The notes beneath the pieces were generated by a model. The model made no database searches, was not told the origin of the DNA, and saw only the letters and a program-made list of their open reading frames with translations. From Actinokineospora inagensis DSM 44258 (GTDB lineage Bacteria > Actinomycetota > Actinomycetes > Mycobacteriales > Pseudonocardiaceae), in assembly GCF_000482865.1 (NCBI RefSeq), contig NZ_AXWW01000033.1, positions 1 through 64,000 on the forward strand: DNA of 64,000 nucleotides, read 5' to 3'. This document shows positions 60,000-64,000 of the stretch, one piece after another; within the stretch, counting starts at the first letter, position 1, and the number at the start of each line of letters is the position of its first letter. Both the position numbers and the translations under genes were made by a program.

Positions 60000-60374
60000 T
60001 GGTGTGAGGGGGCTCTGGGCCTCGCTGCGCTCGGGTTTCGGCCTGGTCGCCTGGCGGCGACGCCGGCCTCGGGCGCCAGATGAAAGCGGGGGTGCCCGTT
60101 GTGGTGAAGTTGTTTTGTTTGGGGCCCCTAGCGGTGGCCTGGGTAAGGCTAAAAGGCGGGGCCACTGGAAAGCGTGGCCTTACCCGCCAGCCGGCTTAGG
60201 CCACCGCTCCCCCCAAACAAAACAACTTCACCACAACGGGCGGTTGGTGTCGGCGGGTTTCGAGGCGCGCGGGGCGAGTATGGGGCTTCGTCGATTTGGG
60301 GGAGGTTTTTTTGAGCGCGCGGTGTGCGTGTGGGGCTTCGTTGATATGGGGTTGGGGTTTCGAGGGGCGGTGTG
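60000..60374. repeat. right arm of inverted repeat, with 146-bp palindromic element
   Basis: The core 60095-60240 is the near-exact reverse complement of 55611-55756, with identical 30-bp terminal arms (60095-60124 and 60211-60240). Inside, AGCGGTGGCCT/AGGCCACCGCT and GGTAAGGC/GCCTTACC pair, so this copy is more palindromic than the left one. Flanking similarity to the left arm extends from about 60000 to 60290. Beyond it, short G/T-rich motifs of the kind GGGGCTTCGTTGAT repeat up to the AT-ACP gene's end. No gene seen. Confidence 0.85.
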
Positions 60375-61607
60375 TTAGGTGGGGATTCGTGAGCGGAGTG
60401 TGGTGATGGTGTCGTGGAGGGAGGTTTTGCCGGTGGCGTGGTTGTGGAGGAGGGTGAGGACGTCGGGGTCTTGGTAGTCCTGGAACGGGGTGGGGGTGGA
60501 GGTTGGGGTGGGGGTTGGGGTGGGGGTGGGGGTTTGCGGGGATTGGTGTGCCAGTAGGTAGTCGGCTAGGGCGGTGCAGGTGCGGGTGGTGTGGATGGTG
60601 TCGGGTTTGCAGGGGATGTTGAAGACTGATTCGACTTTTCTGGCTATGCGGATGTAGATGATGGAGTCTAGGCCGAGGTGGCGGAAGGAGTGGGTTTCGG
60701 GGAAGGTTAGGGCTTTGTCGCCGATGAGGGGGTGGAGGACGTCTTCTCTTATTTTGGTGATGAGGGCCTGGTGGGGGGTGGGTGGGGTCTTGTCGATGAG
60801 GGTGGTCAGGACTGTGCTGTTGCCGAGTTCGACGAAAGTGGTTACGCCTGCGGTGCGGAGGTGGTGGATGGTGTCGGACCAGCGGACGGGGTGGGTGAGG
60901 TGGTTGGCGAGGGCGGCTCGGATCGCGTTGGGGTTTGGGGGGTGGGGGGTGGCGGTGACGTTGGAGATGACGGGGGTTTGGGGTGGGGTGAGGGGGATTG
61001 AGGTGAGGAAGTGGCGGTAGGCCTCAGCGGCCTGGGACATGTGCGGGGAGTGGAATGCGCCGCTGACTCGGAGGGGGATGTAGGTGGCGCCGAGGGTTTC
61101 GAAGAGGGGGCGGAGGTGGGTGATCTCTGCTCGGGTGCCGGAGATCACGTATTGGGTGGGGGCGTTGTGGTTGGCGATGGCGACAGTGGGGGAGGCGTTG
61201 GTGTGCAGTACGTTGAAGATTTCTTCTTCGGGGAGGCCGATGATGGCGGCCATGCTGCCGTCGCCTGCTTCGGCCATCAGTGACGAACGTCGTTGGACCA
61301 GGCGTAGGCCGGTGGCGAAGTCGAAGGTGCCTGCGGCGAGCAGGGCGTTGTATTCGCCGAGGCTGTGGCCTGCCAGGTAGTCGGCGGGGGTGACCGTCAA
61401 GTGGTGCAGGGCGTTGACGACGTAGATGGCGGGTTGGGCGTATTCGGTGCGGTTCAACAGGCGTGATGGGTCGGTGAGGCAGAGGTCGACGATGGAGTAG
61501 CCCAGTATTTCGTCCGCTGTGCGGCACAGGTCGGGGAATTGGGGGAAAAGGTCGCGGCCCATGCCTTTTCGTTGGACGCCCTGGCCGGGGAACACGTACG
61601 CGCGCAT
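60375..61607 (-). CDS. acyltransferase-ACP didomain protein
   Basis: 410 residues. Malonyl-type acyltransferase domain about 1-290: YVFPGQGVQRKGMG, active-site Ser82 in AGHSLGEY, His in SGAFHSPHM. ACP about 291-355 with Ser315 in HLGLDSIIYI. A Thr-Pro repeat linker (TPTPTPTPTPTS, about 359-370) leads to a short helical tail that could dock to a partner. It would load an acyl unit onto its own carrier, a starter-loading or trans-acting role. GAGGTG precedes the ATG; two bases after the KAS III-like stop. The right-arm repeat borders its 3' end. Confidence 0.85.
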   Translation of the reverse strand: MRAYVFPGQGVQRKGMGRDLFPQFPDLCRTADEILGYSIVDLCLTDPSRLLNRTEYAQPAIYVVNALHHLTVTPADYLAGHSLGEYNALLAAGTFDFATGLRLVQRRSSLMAEAGDGSMAAIIGLPEEEIFNVLHTNASPTVAIANHNAPTQYVISGTRAEITHLRPLFETLGATYIPLRVSGAFHSPHMSQAAEAYRHFLTSIPLTPPQTPVISNVTATPHPPNPNAIRAALANHLTHPVRWSDTIHHLRTAGVTTFVELGNSTVLTTLIDKTPPTPHQALITKIREDVLHPLIGDKALTFPETHSFRHLGLDSIIYIRIARKVESVFNIPCKPDTIHTTRTCTALADYLLAHQSPQTPTPTPTPTPTSTPTPFQDYQDPDVLTLLHNHATGKTSLHDTITTLRSRIPT

Positions 61608-61609
61608 GG

Positions 61610-62641
61610 TCACCTCGTGGCCCAGGAAGGGCGGTCGACGATCTGGACCACCGCGCCGGTCCAGGTGAAGCCCGCGCCGACACCAAGCAGCACGCAGTGG
61701 TCGCCGGGGTTCACCGCGCCGGATTCGACGAGGTGGCCGAGGCCGGAGATCTGGTCGCCCGCGCCGATGTGGCCGACTGTGCGGCCCCAGGACCAGGTGG
61801 AGCGGGACTCCTCGATGCCCAGGGCGAGGAAGTATTCGCGTTGCAGGACGATTCGGCCCGCGTGTGGGAGGACGAAGCGGGTGATGTCGCGGAATTCGAT
61901 GCCCGCGTCGGCCAGGGCTGTGTCGACGCAGGTTGTGAGGCCGGTGCGGAAGCGGCGGGTGAACTCGTCGAGTTCCACGTCGCCGAGGTACTGCAGTTTG
62001 CGCAGGCGCAGGTCGACGGGGCGGTTGGGGTCGCTGTGCGGGGCGAAGGGCTCGTCGCCGCGGTGGAGGCGTTCGAGGGTCGGGTCCGACACGGTGGCGG
62101 TGCTCAGGACCCGGGCGAACCCGCTGGTGCGACTGAGGACCATCGCGGTGGCGCCGTCGCCGGGGACGATGCCGATGTCGCAGTTCCAGCGGTCGATCGC
62201 GGGGAGGGAGCACTTGTCGGCGGTGGTGATCAGGGCGGCGCCGTGGTCCGACCCGGCGAGGTAGTGCGCGGCGACGTCCAAAGAGGTCATTCCGCCGTTG
62301 GAGGCGTGCTTGACCTCGAACGCGAGCGCCGAGTGGTCACCCAGTGCGGCCCGGTGGATGTAGGACGCCGTGGAGTACAGCTCCAGACCCTGGAAGTAGA
62401 TGCTGGCGTGCAGGATCAGCGAGATGTCCGCCGCGGCAACACCGGAGCGCGCCAGGGCGGTCCGGGCGGCGCTGACGGCCATGTCCGGCGGTGTCTCGTC
62501 GGTGGCCTCGCAAATGGACTCCAACTCGGTGTCCTCGGCCTCCTGCGGGTCGTACCGACCGTCGGCGACGGCCTGCTCGACCTTGGTGGCCTGCGGCAGG
62601 TACGTGCCGATACCCGCGATGTACAACTCCTGAACCTTCAC
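61610..62641 (-). CDS. KAS III-like acyltransferase with Cys-to-Ser active site
   Basis: 343 residues of the FabH fold. The nucleophile position reads VKHASNGGMTSL with Ser114 where FabH has Cys (AACSG). His260 (FVLPHAGR) is kept and the Asn position reads GHIGAGDQ (His291, Asp296). Ser and Asp in these places recall DpsC and the ChlB3/CerJ group, which select starter acyl units or move acyl groups onto alcohols instead of condensing. GTG start with AAGGAG nine bases upstream. Between the PKS gene (21-base gap) and the AT-ACP gene, so starter or acyl transfer to the loaded ACP is expected. Confidence 0.8.
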   Translation of the reverse strand: MKVQELYIAGIGTYLPQATKVEQAVADGRYDPQEAEDTELESICEATDETPPDMAVSAARTALARSGVAAADISLILHASIYFQGLELYSTASYIHRAALGDHSALAFEVKHASNGGMTSLDVAAHYLAGSDHGAALITTADKCSLPAIDRWNCDIGIVPGDGATAMVLSRTSGFARVLSTATVSDPTLERLHRGDEPFAPHSDPNRPVDLRLRKLQYLGDVELDEFTRRFRTGLTTCVDTALADAGIEFRDITRFVLPHAGRIVLQREYFLALGIEESRSTWSWGRTVGHIGAGDQISGLGHLVESGAVNPGDHCVLLGVGAGFTWTGAVVQIVDRPSWATR

Positions 62642-62662
62642 CTGCGGTGCTCCTTCTCGGGT

Positions 62663-64000
62663 TCAGACGCCGCGCTCGCGCAGCAGTGCGGCGATGGCGT
62701 CGGCGGTGGGGTAGTCGAATGCCAAGGTGGCGGGCAGTTTCAGCTTGGCGCGTGTGGACAGTCGGTTGCGGAGCTCCACCATGGTCAGCGAGTCAAGCCC
62801 GAGCGACCGCAGCGTCTTGTCCGGCGGCACTGCCTCCGGTCCGGGCAGCCCGAGCACCGCCGCCACCTCACCCCGCACGACATCGAGGACCACGGTCTCC
62901 CGATGCTCAGCCCGGGTGTCCATTGTGTCCAGAGGCGCCGTCCGCACCAGTGCCCGCAGCACCGCGGGTGGACGGGCGGCGCCGAGTGCGTGCCGCAACG
63001 AGGCCAGTTCGAGCCGAACCGGCACCAGGTACGGTTCCGGCCGGGTCAACGCCACGTCCAGCGCCCGCAGGCCCTCCTCGACGGACAGCGTGCCGACCCC
63101 TTGCCGACGCAGGCGTCCCAGCTCAGCCTTGCCCAGGTGCGCGGTCATTCCGACGCCGGACTGCTCCCACAGCCCGAACGCGAGGCTGATCCCCGCCAGC
63201 CCCCGCTTCCGCCGCCGTGCCGCCAACGCGTCCAGGCTCGCGTTCGCGGCCGCGTACCCGCTTTGACCAGCGGTTCCGACCGTGCCCGCCACCGACGAGA
63301 ACAGCACGAACGCCGCCAGGTCCAGTCGCTCGGTCAGCTCGTCGAGATGCCGCGCCCCGTCGACCTTGGGCGCCAGCACCCGGCGCAGCCGGTCCTCGGT
63401 GAACCCTGGTACCAGCCCGTCGTCCAGCACCCCGGCGAGGTGGAAGACCCCCGTCCACGACTCCTCGGAGTCCACCAGGGCGGCGACCTCATCCCGATTG
63501 GCGACGTCGCAGGCCACCACCCGCACCGAGGCCCCCAACGCCTCCAGGTCGCGCACGATCGACTCAGCCGCAGGGCCGGCGCCACCCCGCCGCGACGACA
63601 GGACGAGCCGCCGCACCCCGTACTCGCGCACGAGATGATCGGCGAGTGCCCGGCCCAGCTCACCCAGACCACCGGTGATCAGCACCGTGCCCTCGGGGTC
63701 CAGACCACGCGGCATGGTCAGCACCACCTTGCCCACGTGCCGCGCCTGTTGCATGTACCGCAACGCTTCCGGCGCGTGCCGCACGTCATAAGCCTCGAAC
63801 GGCAACGGTTCCAGCACACCCTTGTCGAACAGAACAGCCAGTTCGGTCAACATCGCGCTGAACCGCTCAGGCGGGATGTCGGTCGTGACGTCGTAGGCGT
63901 GGTATTCCACGCCTACGGGAACCTGCGACCGTAGATCCGTCTTGCCGATCTCATAGAACCGCCCGCCTTCGCGCAACAGCCGCAACGACGCGTCCGTGAA
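62663..64000 (-). CDS. modular type I PKS, C-terminal ER-KR-ACP part (partial)
   Basis: 445 codons in frame to the right edge; the N-terminus lies beyond it. The first ~110 residues are the end of an enoylreductase (LREGGRFYEIGKTDLR). KR follows: TVLITGGLGELGRALADHLV, VFHLAGVLDDG (LDD motif, B-type stereochemistry), SSVAGTVGTAGQSGYAAANASL with the catalytic Ser/Tyr. ACP ends the protein: LGLDSLTMVELRNRL. No thioesterase, and a short C-terminus after RERGV, so the chain is passed to another protein. Full reduction is predicted for this module if the upstream DH is present. Confidence 0.92.
   Translation of the reverse strand, partial: FTDASLRLLREGGRFYEIGKTDLRSQVPVGVEYHAYDVTTDIPPERFSAMLTELAVLFDKGVLEPLPFEAYDVRHAPEALRYMQQARHVGKVVLTMPRGLDPEGTVLITGGLGELGRALADHLVREYGVRRLVLSSRRGGAGPAAESIVRDLEALGASVRVVACDVANRDEVAALVDSEESWTGVFHLAGVLDDGLVPGFTEDRLRRVLAPKVDGARHLDELTERLDLAAFVLFSSVAGTVGTAGQSGYAAANASLDALAARRRKRGLAGISLAFGLWEQSGVGMTAHLGKAELGRLRRQGVGTLSVEEGLRALDVALTRPEPYLVPVRLELASLRHALGAARPPAVLRALVRTAPLDTMDTRAEHRETVVLDVVRGEVAAVLGLPGPEAVPPDKTLRSLGLDSLTMVELRNRLSTRAKLKLPATLAFDYPTADAIAALLRERGV

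Noticed and set aside
60470-60540. GGGGTG/TTGGGG tandem stretch as a CRISPR-like or regulatory repeat
   Set aside because: It encodes the Thr-Pro linker of the AT-ACP protein; no spacer-like units exist. No CRISPR array was found anywhere in the window.
1-64000. tRNA, rRNA, riboswitch or replication-origin sequences
   Set aside because: I looked for cloverleaf-type patterns, T-box/cobalamin-like conserved cores and DnaA-box clusters and found nothing convincing by eye; a covariance-model search would be decisive.

Overview
This window is high-GC DNA whose third-codon-position bias, leaderless gene starts with a TANNNT hexamer 6-7 bases before the start codon, SARP/BTAD regulator, Tubulin_2/DO-GTPase island and polyketide genes fit a filamentous actinomycete, most likely of the Pseudonocardiaceae (Saccharothrix/Actinokineospora/Lentzea-like). 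The genus is an inference; no rRNA or tRNA gene was seen. Almost everything is accessory: secondary metabolism, conflict or signalling systems, secreted lectin-like proteins and regulators.

Layout. 1-2.3 kb: the start of an IS3-type transposase, a PEP-mutase/isocitrate-lyase family enzyme and two decayed gene remnants. 2.3-7.3 kb: an ACP / ketosynthase / wax-ester-synthase-type acyltransferase cassette flanked by small secreted proteins. 7.5-11.7 kb: an FAD/NAD(P)-binding protein with a two-component system. 11.8-18.3 kb: a probable biosynthetic or resistance cluster (chorismate mutase, formyltransferase-like protein, E1/ThiF-like protein, ArsR regulator, RidA, CapA-type protein, MFS pump). 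Its divergent promoters carry two identical 14-bp palindromes in mirror geometry. 18.3-27.2 kb: MarR regulator with membrane protein, a DUF4365 protein, two tandem tachylectin-like secreted proteins, a large SARP/NB-ARC/TPR regulator and a PAC2 protein.

27.6-42.6 kb: one tightly coupled nine-gene island (secreted/anchored vWA protein, membrane proteins, tubulin-like protein, degenerate kinase, DO-GTPase, GAP1-N2 protein). This looks like a membrane-tethered NTPase-regulated system of the conflict-system type. 42.6-48.9 kb: a second conflict-like module with two NUDIX proteins, a nucleosidase and a membrane protein sharing an N/C-terminal SGNARV module, an unknown 309-aa protein and a 16-codon peptide gene with its own promoter, operators and terminator. 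48.9-55.4 kb: two more two-component systems (one regulator frameshifted), an Stv-adhesin-like protein and a GT87-type mannosyltransferase.

55.4-60.4 kb: the most striking feature. A 42-aa peptide gene ending AWYLNTR is followed by a hairpin, an M29-type peptidase-like gene, a cytochrome P450 and an MFS exporter, all enclosed by a pair of inverted ~300-bp repeats that each contain a 146-bp palindromic element. This reads as a compact P450-modified RiPP cassette on a possibly mobile or recently inserted segment. 60.4-64 kb: the edge of a polyketide cluster (AT-ACP didomain protein, a KAS III-like acyltransferase with Ser in place of the catalytic Cys, and the C-terminal ER-KR-ACP part of a modular PKS running off the right edge).
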